A stretch of 64,000 nucleotides of DNA, taken from the NCBI GenBank assembly GCA_023458595.1, contig JAEWYT010000013.1, forward strand, positions 1-64,000. Direction: 5' to 3'. Of this stretch, positions 16,278 through 24,765 are shown one piece after another; position 1 is the stretch's first letter; each line of letters starts with the position of its first letter. Under the pieces are notes generated by a model. That model was not told where the DNA came from. It did not search any database and was given only the letters and a program-made list of their open reading frames with translations. Both the position numbers and the translations under genes were made by a program. The DNA comes from Pseudomonadota bacterium (GTDB lineage Bacteria > Pseudomonadota > Alphaproteobacteria > Rhizobiales > Tepidamorphaceae).

Positions 16278-16595
16278 ATGCACGACAGCGTCCTTGTCTA
16301 CGTTTATCTGGTGGCGGTCGGGCTGGTGGCCGGCGGCGTGACGGTCAGCGGCTACCGGCTGCTGACCGACAAGCAGCCGAGCTTCCAGGCACGGCCGGTG
16401 ACGGCCATAGGGGCTCTCGGCCAGGTGTTTGTGCTGGTGTTCGGCGGACCGCTCGTCCTGATGCGCAACGCGATCCGCGGGCGCCTGATCGAGAACCGCC
16501 CCGTGGCGTTCCTGCTCGCGACCACCGTGATCGCCAGCCTCTGGTGCTTCTTCTCCGGCGTGTTCCTCGCCCACCTGCTCGGCCAGTTCGCCTGA
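16278..16595 (+). CDS. Small three-helix membrane protein (DUF6949-like)
   Basis: A 105-residue hydrophobic protein with segments near residues 5-25, 45-63 and 80-100. The second half carries VLVFGGPLVLMRNAIRGRLIENRPV, a block I recall from alphaproteobacterial DUF6949 proteins. The function is unknown. I chose ATG 16278 because GGGGA lies 8 bp upstream; ATG 16269 would add three residues and has no spacing for a ribosome site. It precedes the gamma carbonic anhydrase by 57 bp. Confidence 0.72.
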   Translation: MHDSVLVYVYLVAVGLVAGGVTVSGYRLLTDKQPSFQARPVTAIGALGQVFVLVFGGPLVLMRNAIRGRLIENRPVAFLLATTVIASLWCFFSGVFLAHLLGQFA

Positions 16596-16652
16596 CGCCT
16601 TGTCGCCGCCCCGCCGGACCGCCTAAACAGGGCGGCCACAAGGAGGGACGAC

Positions 16653-17180
16653 ATGACGGTCTATTCGCTCGACGGGGTCCGGCCCGAGCTGCCGGACGAG
16701 GGACGCTACTGGATCGCCGGGTCCGCCAGCGTGGCGGGCAGGGTGCGGCTGAAGGCGGACGCCAGCGTCTGGTTCGGCGCCGTCCTGCGCGGCGACAACG
16801 AATGGATCGAGCTAGGCGAGCGCTCGAACGTCCAGGACAACTGCGTCCTGCACACCGACATGGGATTTCCGCTCACGATCGCCGAGGACTGCACGATCGG
16901 CCATGCCGCGATCCTGCACGGCTGCACGATCGGGCCCAACACGCTCGTCGGCATGGGCGCGACGGTGCTCAACGGCGTGCGCGTCGGCGAGAACTGCCTG
17001 ATCGGCGCCAACGCCCTGGTGCCGGAGGGCCGCGAGATCCCCGACGGCTCGCTCGTCATCGGCAGCCCGGCCAAGGTCGTGCGCCCGCTGACGCCGGCGG
17101 AGATCGCCGGGCTGACGGTCGCGGCGGCCCACTACGTCGAGAACGCCCGCCGCTTCGCCGCCGGACTCGAGCGGCTCTGA
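16653..17180 (+). CDS. Gamma carbonic anhydrase family protein
   Basis: A 175-residue left-handed beta-helix protein of the gamma-CA/YrdA family. The hexapeptide repeats run from about residue 20 to 130. The three zinc-ligand histidines are in VLHTDMG and IGHAAILHGC, so the metal site looks complete. Many YrdA-type proteins have weak or no carbonic anhydrase activity, so hydration of CO2 is likely but not certain. It is followed by a strong bidirectional hairpin. Confidence 0.9.
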   Translation: MTVYSLDGVRPELPDEGRYWIAGSASVAGRVRLKADASVWFGAVLRGDNEWIELGERSNVQDNCVLHTDMGFPLTIAEDCTIGHAAILHGCTIGPNTLVGMGATVLNGVRVGENCLIGANALVPEGREIPDGSLVIGSPAKVVRPLTPAEIAGLTVAAAHYVENARRFAAGLERL

Positions 17181-17207
17181 TCCGAAGGACCCCTTCCGCG
17201 AAAGGAA

Positions 17208-17238
17208 GGAGCCGGCCCTGGGGGGAAGGGCCGGCTCC
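17208..17238 (-). terminator. Bidirectional hairpin between convergent genes
   Basis: A perfect 12-bp stem (17208-17219 with 17227-17238) with a 7-nt G-rich loop. Read on the minus strand it is followed by a T-rich stretch (TCCTTCCTTTCG), fitting a terminator for the LapG-like gene; on the plus strand it lies 28 bp after the carbonic anhydrase stop. Confidence 0.7.
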
Positions 17239-17312
17239 AGAAGACCCGGTCTCGACGGACGGAGGGTGGGGACACGACCGGGTCAAAACTCTCCTTGTTG
17301 ATGCCGCCGCGC

Positions 17313-17945
17313 TCAGCGGGCGGTGGGGGTGCCACCGACGGTGAACTGCGGACGGAACTTGTCCTGCTGCAGCGAGATCCAGCGATTGGGATCGCCCGTC
17401 GACTGCCGCTTCAGGTATTCGTAAGGGGTATCGCGCCAGAACCGGATGTCGGCGGCCTGGTTGTCGAGCACGAGGTCGCCGGCCGAGGTGGTCACGGTCA
17501 GGACCGCGTGGCCGTCGCCCTTCCCGTCGCGAACCACGGTGATCAGCAGCGTCGAGGCCGGCCAGCCGCGCTCCATGAGCAGGCGGCGCTTCAACAGCAC
17601 GTAGTCCTCGCAATCGCCGCGGTCGTACGGATAGGTCCACATCTCCGCGACCCCGTAGAGCGACTGGTCGGTGACCGGCGCGATCGCGTTGTTGACCAGG
17701 TCGTTGACCTCGGCCAGTTCCCGAAGGCGGGCGGGGGAGAGGGTGGGGCGCTGCTCGTAGCCCGCCCTGCTCACGCAGTCGGCGGGGTTCTGCCTGCAGA
17801 ACTGGACGTAGCCGACGGGCGGGCGGGTGACGGAGAACTCGGCCATCCGCGTCTCGCCGGTGTTGTGCCCGACGACGGGCGACGCCACCGCAGAGGTGCC
17901 GAATACTCCGAGCAACACCGTCGTTGCCACAAACCAAACTCGCAT
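17313..17945 (-). CDS. Periplasmic transglutaminase-like cysteine peptidase (LapG family)
   Basis: A 210-residue exported protein of the bacterial transglutaminase-like cysteine proteinase family (PF06035). A signal peptide covers residues 1-21 (cleavage after AVA). The catalytic triad is intact: Cys112 in RGDCEDY, His146 in GHAVLTV and Asp161 in LVLDNQ. The Pseudomonas member LapG cuts large adhesins from the cell surface when cyclic-di-GMP is low, under control of the membrane receptor LapD. No LapD or large adhesin is in this window, so the target is unknown. The neighbouring tandem-PilZ and PAS genes on the same strand make a cyclic-di-GMP link attractive. Confidence 0.92.
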   Translation of the reverse strand: MRVWFVATTVLLGVFGTSAVASPVVGHNTGETRMAEFSVTRPPVGYVQFCRQNPADCVSRAGYEQRPTLSPARLRELAEVNDLVNNAIAPVTDQSLYGVAEMWTYPYDRGDCEDYVLLKRRLLMERGWPASTLLITVVRDGKGDGHAVLTVTTSAGDLVLDNQAADIRFWRDTPYEYLKRQSTGDPNRWISLQQDKFRPQFTVGGTPTAR

Positions 17946-18251
17946 CTGACAGCCCCCTGTCTTGATCGTTGCAGAGGAATATGCCAGACAGGATTTGAGA
18001 GACGAGAAATTGGCGTATGTGTATTTTAGTTTAACTAGAGTTTTATTTAAATCGAATGTTATCGACCGACTTCAGCTTGAATTAACCATGTCGGGCCGGC
18101 AATTGTTCGCGCCGGAAACGTCGATCCAACAGGAAAATGGATGGGGCGGTCGGCCGCGACCCTGCGCGCGCGGCGCGGACCCGCAGGGCGGGCGCGGCGG
18201 GACGCCGGAGTGTCCGGAGGAAGGGATTTGCCGCCGGGCGGCGGCCGGCGG
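17946..18251. other. AT-rich intergenic region upstream of the LapG-like gene
   Basis: This 306 bp gap holds no gene. Its part nearest the peptidase (about 17985-18090) is strikingly AT-rich for this genome, with a run around TTTTATTTAAAT, and is the probable promoter region of the peptidase gene. The rest is very GC-rich with short internal repeats. Confidence 0.5.
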
Positions 18252-18869
18252 TCAGTTGATCTGGCCGAACCGGGCGGTGAGCGTCTGCATCGACTGGATC
18301 GACGAGAACTCGATGGCGAAGCCGCTCTCGACCTGACGGACGACGACGCCGGGCGTGCCGCCGATCGTGACGGCGGTGCCGGGGGCCGGGCAGAACTCGC
18401 AGGCGACGGCCGCGCCCGACAGCGACATGTCGAGCACCTTGCAGCGGTACTTGCGGCCGTCGGGCAGCGTGATCTCCGAATAGGGATTGCGCGGCACCAG
18501 GCGGGCGTGGCGGCGATCCTCGGGCAGGCCGAGCTCGCCGCGATTGGCGAGCCAGGTTAGCTGGCTGGCGAGCTTGTCGCGCTTGCGCGAGGTGGCGTTG
18601 ATCGAGATGGCGAAGCCGCCGTCGAACACGCGGGTGATCTGGCCCTCGATGCGGCCGATATGGTCGAGATAGGCGATGACGCGGTCGCGGACCTCGCCGA
18701 TCTCGGGGGCCACGAGGCGCGCGCCGCCGGGCGACATGTCGACGACCTGGCAGGGATACTCCCGCCGGTTGGGCAGCATGTACCGGCCGAGTATGTTCAC
18801 CCGGACGCGCTGAAAGCGTCGCTTCTCTTCGCTGAGCGGTAGAATTGCCGCAGCTCTCGCGCCCTTCAC
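18252..18869 (-). CDS. Tandem PilZ-domain protein
   Basis: A 205-residue cytosolic protein made of two PilZ domains. Domain 1 has RxxxR at residues 17-21 (RRFQR) and DxSxxG at 44-49 (DMSPGG). Domain 2 has RxxxR at 119-123 (RRHAR) and DxSxxG at 147-152 (DMSLSG). Both sets are the known cyclic-di-GMP binding signature, so both sites look competent. There is no output domain, so it probably acts by protein contact. It starts with GTG. It lies between a PAS gene and a LapG-like peptidase gene, all on one strand. Confidence 0.9.
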   Translation of the reverse strand: MKGARAAAILPLSEEKRRFQRVRVNILGRYMLPNRREYPCQVVDMSPGGARLVAPEIGEVRDRVIAYLDHIGRIEGQITRVFDGGFAISINATSRKRDKLASQLTWLANRGELGLPEDRRHARLVPRNPYSEITLPDGRKYRCKVLDMSLSGAAVACEFCPAPGTAVTIGGTPGVVVRQVESGFAIEFSSIQSMQTLTARFGQIN

Positions 18870-19138
18870 GGGGTCCGGACTCCCGACGTTGCCGGCCGCA
18901 GCTTACGACCGGCCGATGATGCAGAGCGGAACGCTAGATTATCCTGGTTAACAGGCCGTAATTGCCCGCAGGGGTATTTTAGGCGACGCAACCGACCGGA
19001 AACCGTCGCGCCGCAGGGCCTTTCAGCTCGAACGCCGGATATGCCGTCGTCGCCATGCTCGCCGCGTGCGGCGCGCGGACCGAGGCCGTGCGCTCAGGCC
19101 CCGCAGCCGGGTCGCGCTGGGCGGCCCGGCGGGGTTCG

Positions 19139-19783
19139 TCAGTCGGTGCGACCGCCCTCGTAGAGCGCGAGGTGTCCCTTGCGCACGAGCGGGAAGGCGC
19201 CGTTCGGGCCCGGCTTGCGCGGTGGCGGCCGGAAATGCGTCGAATTGTTCGGCCAGAGCACGTTGAGCTCGTCCAGCTCCAGGTCGCCGATCGGGTACGC
19301 GCCGAGCCAGTAGGGCTGGTCGAGCGGCATCGTCGCGCCGAGGATGCGCGTGAAGCCGTTGCCGCGATTGACGAGCGGCAGCAGCAGCGCCTCGAAGGGG
19401 CAGGCATGGCCGCGCTCGGTACGGCCGGTGAAGCGCACGAGGGCGCCGGTGCCCTCCGTCACGATCGCGCGCAGAAGCGTGGCCAGCGCCTCCCGGCCCT
19501 GGTCGGACCAGCCGTCGAGCCAGTTCTCGCCCTTCAGCTCGCGGCCGAAATAGCCGCACACGCGCGTGCCCGCGAGCCGATAGGCGTAGCTGCGGTCGTC
19601 CGTCGCTTCGAGGATGAACGTGTCCGACAGCATCGCGCCGATCTCGGCGGGCTCGATCTCATGGCGCATCGGCGCCGGCCGGTCGCCCCTGAGCCGGTCC
19701 CAGTAGCGGTACAGGCTGCGGTTCGCGGCGTGCTTGATACTCGTCCCATGACGGTTGCCAAGGGACCCCGGTGACTCCCACAT
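19139..19783 (-). CDS. PAS-domain protein (PAS_5 family)
   Basis: A 214-residue protein with the alphaproteobacterial PAS_5 (PF07310) pattern: LYRYWDRLRGDRPAPMRHEIEPAEIGAML early on, then FILEATDDRSYAYRLAGTRVCGYFGRELKG and a C-terminal ILGATMPLDQPYWLGAYPIGDLEL. No kinase, GGDEF or DNA-binding domain follows, so it is a lone sensor or adapter. I chose ATG 19783 for its GGAGGAAG ribosome site; an upstream in-frame start at 19831 is poorly supported. The 269 bp after it, before the PilZ gene, holds no gene and is the likely PilZ promoter region. Confidence 0.82.
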   Translation of the reverse strand: MWESPGSLGNRHGTSIKHAANRSLYRYWDRLRGDRPAPMRHEIEPAEIGAMLSDTFILEATDDRSYAYRLAGTRVCGYFGRELKGENWLDGWSDQGREALATLLRAIVTEGTGALVRFTGRTERGHACPFEALLLPLVNRGNGFTRILGATMPLDQPYWLGAYPIGDLELDELNVLWPNNSTHFRPPPRKPGPNGAFPLVRKGHLALYEGGRTD

Positions 19784-19918
19784 TTGTCTTCCTCCGGTCC
19801 GATCTGTCCCCGGTTGACACCGCCTTGCCAATCAGGTGGTTAGCGAAAGAGTGAATCGCAGGTTGCGTGCCAGTCGGCCCGGCCGCGGAGGCGTTCTCTG
19901 GTAAGGGTTTGAAGCGCG

Positions 19919-20683
19919 GTGCAAAATCGACGCGAGCCGATCTTCAACCTGCCGTCGGCCATCGTCTCGATCGTCGTCCTTCTCACCGCAATCCACAGCG
20001 TGCGGCTGTTCCTCGACCCGAGCACCGACCTCTGGGTTGTGTTCACGTTCGGCTTCGTGCCGGCCCGCTACGATCCGGCGTTTCCGTATTTCGGGGCCAT
20101 GCCGGGCGGCGCGGGCGCCGACGTCTGGACGTTCGTCTCCTATGCGCTACTGCACGGCAGCTGGATGCATCTGGGCATGAACGCGGTTTGGATGGTGGCG
20201 TTCGGGACGCCCGTCCTCAGGCGTTTCGGCCTCGCCCGCTTCCTCGCCCTCTCGGCGGCTTCCGCGGTCGCCGGCGCGCTCCTGCACATGGCGACTCACT
20301 GGGGCGAGGTGGTGCCGATGATCGGGGCTTCGGGGGCGATTTCCGGACAGATGGGGGCGGCGGTGCGCTTCGCCTTCCAGCGCCACGTGCTGTTCGGCGT
20401 CTCCGGCGACGACGACCGGCGCTGGAAGCAGCCGGCGCTTCCGCTCACGGAGGCCTTCCGCGACGTCCGCGTTCTCGCCTTCGTGGCGGTCTGGTTCGCC
20501 GTGAACTTCGTCTTCGGGACGACGCAGATCGTCCCGGGCGAGGAGGCGCCCGTCGCCTGGCAGGCGCATATCGGCGGCTTCCTGGTGGGGCTCTTGCTGT
20601 TCAGGATCTTCGATCCCGCGCCGCCGCGCCCGGCGTCAGGCGCGCCGGCCGGACAGGAGGATCAGAACAGCGGCTCCTCGTAG
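19919..20683 (+). CDS. Rhomboid family intramembrane serine protease
   Basis: A 254-residue polytopic inner-membrane protease that cleaves membrane-spanning segments. The LHGSWMHLGMN motif (about residues 78-88), the catalytic serine in GASGAISG (Ser138) and the histidine in WQAHIGGFLVG (His217) are present, so the dyad is intact. It starts with GTG at 19919. There is an insertion between the GASG helix and the histidine helix (GVSGDDDRRWKQPALPL) common in alphaproteobacterial members. The substrate is unknown. Its 3' end overlaps the convergent GDYXXLXY gene by 22 bp. Confidence 0.9.
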   Translation: MQNRREPIFNLPSAIVSIVVLLTAIHSVRLFLDPSTDLWVVFTFGFVPARYDPAFPYFGAMPGGAGADVWTFVSYALLHGSWMHLGMNAVWMVAFGTPVLRRFGLARFLALSAASAVAGALLHMATHWGEVVPMIGASGAISGQMGAAVRFAFQRHVLFGVSGDDDRRWKQPALPLTEAFRDVRVLAFVAVWFAVNFVFGTTQIVPGEEAPVAWQAHIGGFLVGLLLFRIFDPAPPRPASGAPAGQEDQNSGSS

Positions 20684-21270
20684 CGCTCGACCCCGTCGAC
20701 GAGCAGCTTCTTGATCGCGGCGCGGCCGTCGCCGTCCACGGCGGCGACGACGTTGATGCGGCTGTCGTTGCGCAGATTTTCGATATTGCGCCCTTCGCCT
20801 TCCGGCACGAAGTACTGCTCGATGCCGTAGTCGACGCTCAGCGTCCGGCAGGGGCTCGGGCAGCGGTCGGGATCTTCGGTCGGCGGCGCGCCGTCGTAGG
20901 CCGACTTCACCCGGCCGCGGATCGCCGTGCGCTCGGGAAGGGCCGGCGGCTGGTGCTTGAACACGCCGGTCGGCCGGGCAGGGCCGGCGAGGCTCGTGTC
21001 GAGCACCACCCAGATCGGATCGTTCTCGGCGAAGTCGGAGTCGCCGCCGATCACCGCCGGGCGCAGCGTCGAGATGTCGTACTGCAGCCGTACGAAATCG
21101 CCGCGGAACAGGTCGCGCGGGTCGACGGGCACCACGGTCAGGGTGATCTCGGTGCCGGTGCGCAGCAGCTCGGCGCGGCCCATCACCATCCAGCCGAGCG
21201 CCGCCGTCTGCAGCGCCAGCACGATCGCCAGACGCAGCGCTATGCCCTTCCAGGCGCGCATCTCGCTCAT
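20662..21270 (-). CDS. GDYXXLXY domain protein
   Basis: A 202-residue protein with one N-terminal membrane segment (residues 10-30) and a periplasmic domain carrying DPRDLFRGDFVRLQYDI, which matches the GDYxxLxY family signature. The second half has DYGIEQYFVPEGEG, also typical. These proteins are almost always encoded with a DUF2157 membrane protein, as here, where the start codon overlaps the DUF2157 stop by 4 bp. The molecular function is unknown; an envelope role is assumed from its topology. Confidence 0.9.
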   Translation of the reverse strand: MSEMRAWKGIALRLAIVLALQTAALGWMVMGRAELLRTGTEITLTVVPVDPRDLFRGDFVRLQYDISTLRPAVIGGDSDFAENDPIWVVLDTSLAGPARPTGVFKHQPPALPERTAIRGRVKSAYDGAPPTEDPDRCPSPCRTLSVDYGIEQYFVPEGEGRNIENLRNDSRINVVAAVDGDGRAAIKKLLVDGVERYEEPLF

Positions 21271-22592
21271 GCCGGCTGCTCCTGTCCACCGGGCCGCAAG
21301 CGCCGCTGCAGGCGCACGAGGACCGCCGCGAGGCCGATCATCAGGACGCCGCCGACGAGGAAGAACAGCGCCGTGTCGAGCAGCGTGCCGAAGGTCACGA
21401 AATAGAGATAGAGCACCTCGGCGGCGAAGGCGATCAGGCCGAACGTCGCCGCCGAGCGGCTATGGGTCCGGTTGCCGTAGGCGACCGCCCAGACGCTGGC
21501 GACGATCGCCAGGATGCCGAGCAGCACCTGAAGGGCGAGCGAATTGGCGAACCCGTCGCTGCCGGACGCGGCGACGGTCAGAGCCGCCGCGCCGAGGCAG
21601 ACCAGGATCGGCGTCGCGGCGTCGAGCATCACGTCGCGCAGGCTCGCGCAGGAGGCGATCAGCAGGCCGGCGCCGACGAGCGAGAGGACGGCCGCGGCCA
21701 CGAGGGCGGCGCGGTCCTCGGCGAAGTCCGGGGTCGGCCCCTCGCGCAGGGCGATCTGCAGCAGGATGAACACGGCGAGGAAGCCGAACAGGCCGTAGAC
21801 GGAGAAAACGGAGCCGAAACGGCCGGTTCTCGTCCAGCCGGGCCGGGACGCCATGAAGCGGCCGGCCGAAAACAGCGCCAGCGCGGCGGAGGCCAGCAGG
21901 CAGAGCGCGGCGGCGACGTTGACGTCCCAGGCGTCGACGAGGCGGATCGAGACGACGACGATCCAGCCGACCAGCGCCAGGGTGGACAGATGCATGCCCG
22001 GCCGCCAGCTCCACGCGCCGGCCACCGCGGCGACCGGGGCGAGCGCGATCAGGAAATGCCAGTGGACGACCCAGCCGTAGTCGAACGTCTCCGCCCAGCT
22101 CCATATGCCGAACACGACGAGCGCCAGCGCGAGGGCCGCGCGCGAGGGGCCGAGCACCGCGGCGAAGAAGGCGCCCGCGCCCCACATCAGCAGGGCGTCG
22201 GGGTAGTCGCCGGAGATGTGGTAGCTCTGCGCGACCAGCATGATGGAAGCGCCGAACAGGGCGGCGCCGGCGAAAATCGCGGCGTCGGCGAACCAGGGAT
22301 GGCGGGCGCGGCTGAACAGGACGGCCGCGCCGTAGCTGACGGCCATGCCGCCGACGAGGATCGCGAGCCTCGAGGGGCGGGGCATCGCCGCCCAGTTGGC
22401 CGCGACGAAGGCGATCGCGGCGAAGGCGATCAGCACCGCGCCGAGGAAGCCGACGACGATCGCCGTGCGCGGGCCGCCTTCGACCTTGACCGAGGAGAGG
22501 ATCGAAGCCGCGGCCTCCGGCGAGACCCAGCCGCGCTCGCGCCAGATTTGGAGATCAGTCTCCAGGCGTCGTCTGTAGAGGGCGTCGAACAT
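21267..22592 (-). CDS. DUF2157 multi-pass membrane protein
   Basis: A 441-residue protein whose soluble N-terminal helix region (YRRRLETDLQIWRERGWVSPEAAASIL) is the DUF2157 signature, followed by about a dozen hydrophobic helices. It is the partner of the GDYXXLXY gene with which it overlaps by 4 bp. The pair is widespread in proteobacteria and has no established function. The 121 bp upstream separate it from the divergent CBS gene and should hold both promoters. Confidence 0.9.
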   Translation of the reverse strand: MFDALYRRRLETDLQIWRERGWVSPEAAASILSSVKVEGGPRTAIVVGFLGAVLIAFAAIAFVAANWAAMPRPSRLAILVGGMAVSYGAAVLFSRARHPWFADAAIFAGAALFGASIMLVAQSYHISGDYPDALLMWGAGAFFAAVLGPSRAALALALVVFGIWSWAETFDYGWVVHWHFLIALAPVAAVAGAWSWRPGMHLSTLALVGWIVVVSIRLVDAWDVNVAAALCLLASAALALFSAGRFMASRPGWTRTGRFGSVFSVYGLFGFLAVFILLQIALREGPTPDFAEDRAALVAAAVLSLVGAGLLIASCASLRDVMLDAATPILVCLGAAALTVAASGSDGFANSLALQVLLGILAIVASVWAVAYGNRTHSRSAATFGLIAFAAEVLYLYFVTFGTLLDTALFFLVGGVLMIGLAAVLVRLQRRLRPGGQEQPA

Positions 22593-22713
22593 CAGCAGGA
22601 AACCGTCAGGCCGAGCAAACGTTTTCGGTCGGGAGATTGAACCGTACCCGACTCGGGCGCATCATAGCCGACCGAGCCACCCAAGGAGAGGTGAATCCAG
22701 GGAGGTACTTCGC

Positions 22714-23142
22714 ATGAGCGTAGCCGTTATCCTCACTCACAAGGGCCGCGACGTCGTCACGACGGGGCCGGACAGCCGCATGTCGGACGTCTGCGATTTG
22801 CTGGAAACGAAAGGCATCGGCGCCGTCGTCGTAAGCCGCGACGGCTCCAGGGTCGACGGAATCTTCTCGGAGCGCGATTTCGTCCGCGCCATCGCCCGCC
22901 AGGGGGCAGCCGCCCTCGACCGGCCGGTGCGCGACTTCATGACGACGACGGTCGTCACCTGCGAGCCCGACGATTCGGTGCCGGACGTGATGCGCAAGAT
23001 GACCGACGGCAAGTTCCGGCACCTGCCGGTGCTGGAGGCGGACCGGCTCGCCGGCATCGTCTCGATCGGCGACGTCGTGAAGTACCGCATCGCCGAGGCC
23101 GAGGCCGAGGCGATGGCCATGCGCGAGTACATCACGGCGTAG
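22714..23142 (+). CDS. CBS-domain pair protein
   Basis: A 142-residue cytosolic protein made of two CBS domains (about residues 10-65 and 75-130), containing FSERDFVRAIARQG and GIVSIGDVVKYRI. CBS pairs bind adenine nucleotides and sense energy state; stand-alone ones of this length in alphaproteobacteria have no fixed partner. A GGGAGG ribosome site lies upstream of the ATG at 22714. It is divergent from DUF2157 and convergent with the patatin gene, 10 bp apart. Confidence 0.9.
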   Translation: MSVAVILTHKGRDVVTTGPDSRMSDVCDLLETKGIGAVVVSRDGSRVDGIFSERDFVRAIARQGAAALDRPVRDFMTTTVVTCEPDDSVPDVMRKMTDGKFRHLPVLEADRLAGIVSIGDVVKYRIAEAEAEAMAMREYITA

Positions 23143-23152
23143 GCGCAAGCGG

Positions 23153-24151
23153 TCAGGCCTTTTCCGCCCGTCCGAGCGTGTCGACCGCCTCGGCGATCTC
23201 TTCCAGCGCGCGTTCCGCCGCCTCGATGCCGCCGGCGATCGCCTCGCGGGCGCGGTGGAACTCGAACAGGCCGATCCTGCGCATGCGCGGCGACACCGTC
23301 ACGTCCGGCGGGTCGCCGCCGAGGCGGGCGCGGGCGATGCGGTCCTGGGTGATGTTGAAGGCGTCGGTCATCACCGAGGAGATGCCCGGCGCGCCGTCGC
23401 GGTTGCCGAACATCTGGCGGCGCACCAGGCGCCGCGCGGATCCGGGCGGCGGGGCCGGCTCGGCGGCGTCCCCGTCCTCCGCCTCCATCCAGTAGGGCTG
23501 GATGGTGCCGCGTCCGAAGACGTCGGAATGGAGGTTCACGGCGATCACCAGGCGGGCGCCCATCGCCCGGCATACCGACACGGGGATCGGGTTCACCAGC
23601 GCGCCGTCGATCAGCCAGCGGCTGGCGAGCTTCACCGGCTTGAACACGCCGGGCAGGGCGTAGGAGGCGCGCATGGCGTCGACGAGGCGCCCCTGCGACA
23701 GCCACATCTCGTGGCCGGTGCCGAGCTCGGTGGCGATGGCGCAGAACTTCTTGGGCAGCGAATCCGTTCGGGTGTCGCCGAACTGGCGCTCGAGAAGGTC
23801 GGAAAGGCGCGTGCCGGTGATGAGGCCGGAGCCGCCGAGGTTGAAATCCATCAGGCCGAACATGCGGCGGCGGTTGAGGCTCAGCGCGAATTCCTCGATG
23901 CCGTCGAGCTTGCCGGCCGCGTAGCAGCCGCCGACGACGGCGCCGATCGATGTTCCCGCGACGATGTCGGGCGAGTAGCCGGCCGCCTCGAGGGTGCGCA
24001 GGACGCCGATATGGGCCCAGCCGCGCGCCGCCCCGCCGCCCAGCGCGATGCCGATGGTCGGTCGCCGGGGTCCGTTGCGGCGCACTGTCTCCTGCGGCGG
24101 TTTCTCGGCCGACGACACCATTCGCACCCGACGTGTTACAACCTGGAACAC
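23153..24151 (-). CDS. Patatin-like phospholipase (RssA-type)
   Basis: A 332-residue predicted acyl hydrolase. The oxyanion loop is GIALGGGAARGWAHIGVL, the nucleophile is Ser68 in GTSIG and the dyad aspartate is Asp182 in LIDGALVNP. There is no signal peptide, so it should act inside the cell on membrane lipids. The start is uncertain: GTG 24151 has a GAGGGA site upstream, ATG 24121 would remove ten residues. The lipid substrate is unknown. Confidence 0.9.
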   Translation of the reverse strand: MFQVVTRRVRMVSSAEKPPQETVRRNGPRRPTIGIALGGGAARGWAHIGVLRTLEAAGYSPDIVAGTSIGAVVGGCYAAGKLDGIEEFALSLNRRRMFGLMDFNLGGSGLITGTRLSDLLERQFGDTRTDSLPKKFCAIATELGTGHEMWLSQGRLVDAMRASYALPGVFKPVKLASRWLIDGALVNPIPVSVCRAMGARLVIAVNLHSDVFGRGTIQPYWMEAEDGDAAEPAPPPGSARRLVRRQMFGNRDGAPGISSVMTDAFNITQDRIARARLGGDPPDVTVSPRMRRIGLFEFHRAREAIAGGIEAAERALEEIAEAVDTLGRAEKA

Positions 24152-24295
24152 GATGTCCCTCAGCGGAACCCGGAATCAGCCGGCGTTCAGTTCCAGGCCT
24201 TCAGACGCAACATCGGCGCCACGGGCGGCATGAGCACAGCAAATTGCGCCGATTCGGGGGCGAACCGGCGAATTCGGGGGCGATACGCGGGCGGG

Positions 24296-24724
24296 TCAGG
24301 GGCGACCGGTCTCGTCGAAGCGCAGAACGGTGTCGCCGGACGCGTCCGGGCCGACCGGGACGGACCGGTAGAAGCAGGAGCGGCGGCCGGTGTGGCAGCT
24401 GTTTCCGTCGCCGCCGACGGTCACCTTGATCCAGACCGCGTCCTGGTCGCAGTCGACGCGCATCTCGACGATCGTCTGCACCTGGCCGCTGGTATCGCCC
24501 TTGCGCCAGAGTTCCTTGCGCGAGCGGCTCCAGTAGTGGGCGATGCCGGTCTCTATCGACTTCCGAAGCGCCTCGGCGTTCATGTGGGCGAGCATCAGCA
24601 CCTCGTGCGTGCGCGCGTCGGTGGTCACGCAGGTGACGAGGCCGTCCGGGCCGAATTTCGGCGTCAGGCGGTCGCCTTCCTCGAGGTCGGCCTTGTCGCC
24701 GGGGGCAGGGAAGAGGGTGCTCAT
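24296..24724 (-). CDS. hisI: Phosphoribosyl-AMP cyclohydrolase
   Basis: A 142-residue enzyme for the third step of histidine biosynthesis, opening the purine ring of PR-AMP. The metal-site motifs are present: the DCDQDAVW aspartate/cysteine cluster and the CHTGRRSCFYR cysteines, plus LMLAHMNAEAL and HYWSRSRKELWRKGDTSG. It is a stand-alone HisI without the HisE domain, normal for alphaproteobacteria. I chose ATG 24724; an upstream extension reads into the tandem repeat region. No other his gene is in the window. Confidence 0.95.
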   Translation of the reverse strand: MSTLFPAPGDKADLEEGDRLTPKFGPDGLVTCVTTDARTHEVLMLAHMNAEALRKSIETGIAHYWSRSRKELWRKGDTSGQVQTIVEMRVDCDQDAVWIKVTVGGDGNSCHTGRRSCFYRSVPVGPDASGDTVLRFDETGRP

Positions 24725-24765
24725 GGGCCGAGACAAAGCCGTGTGACGGCGGAATGTCAATCGGT

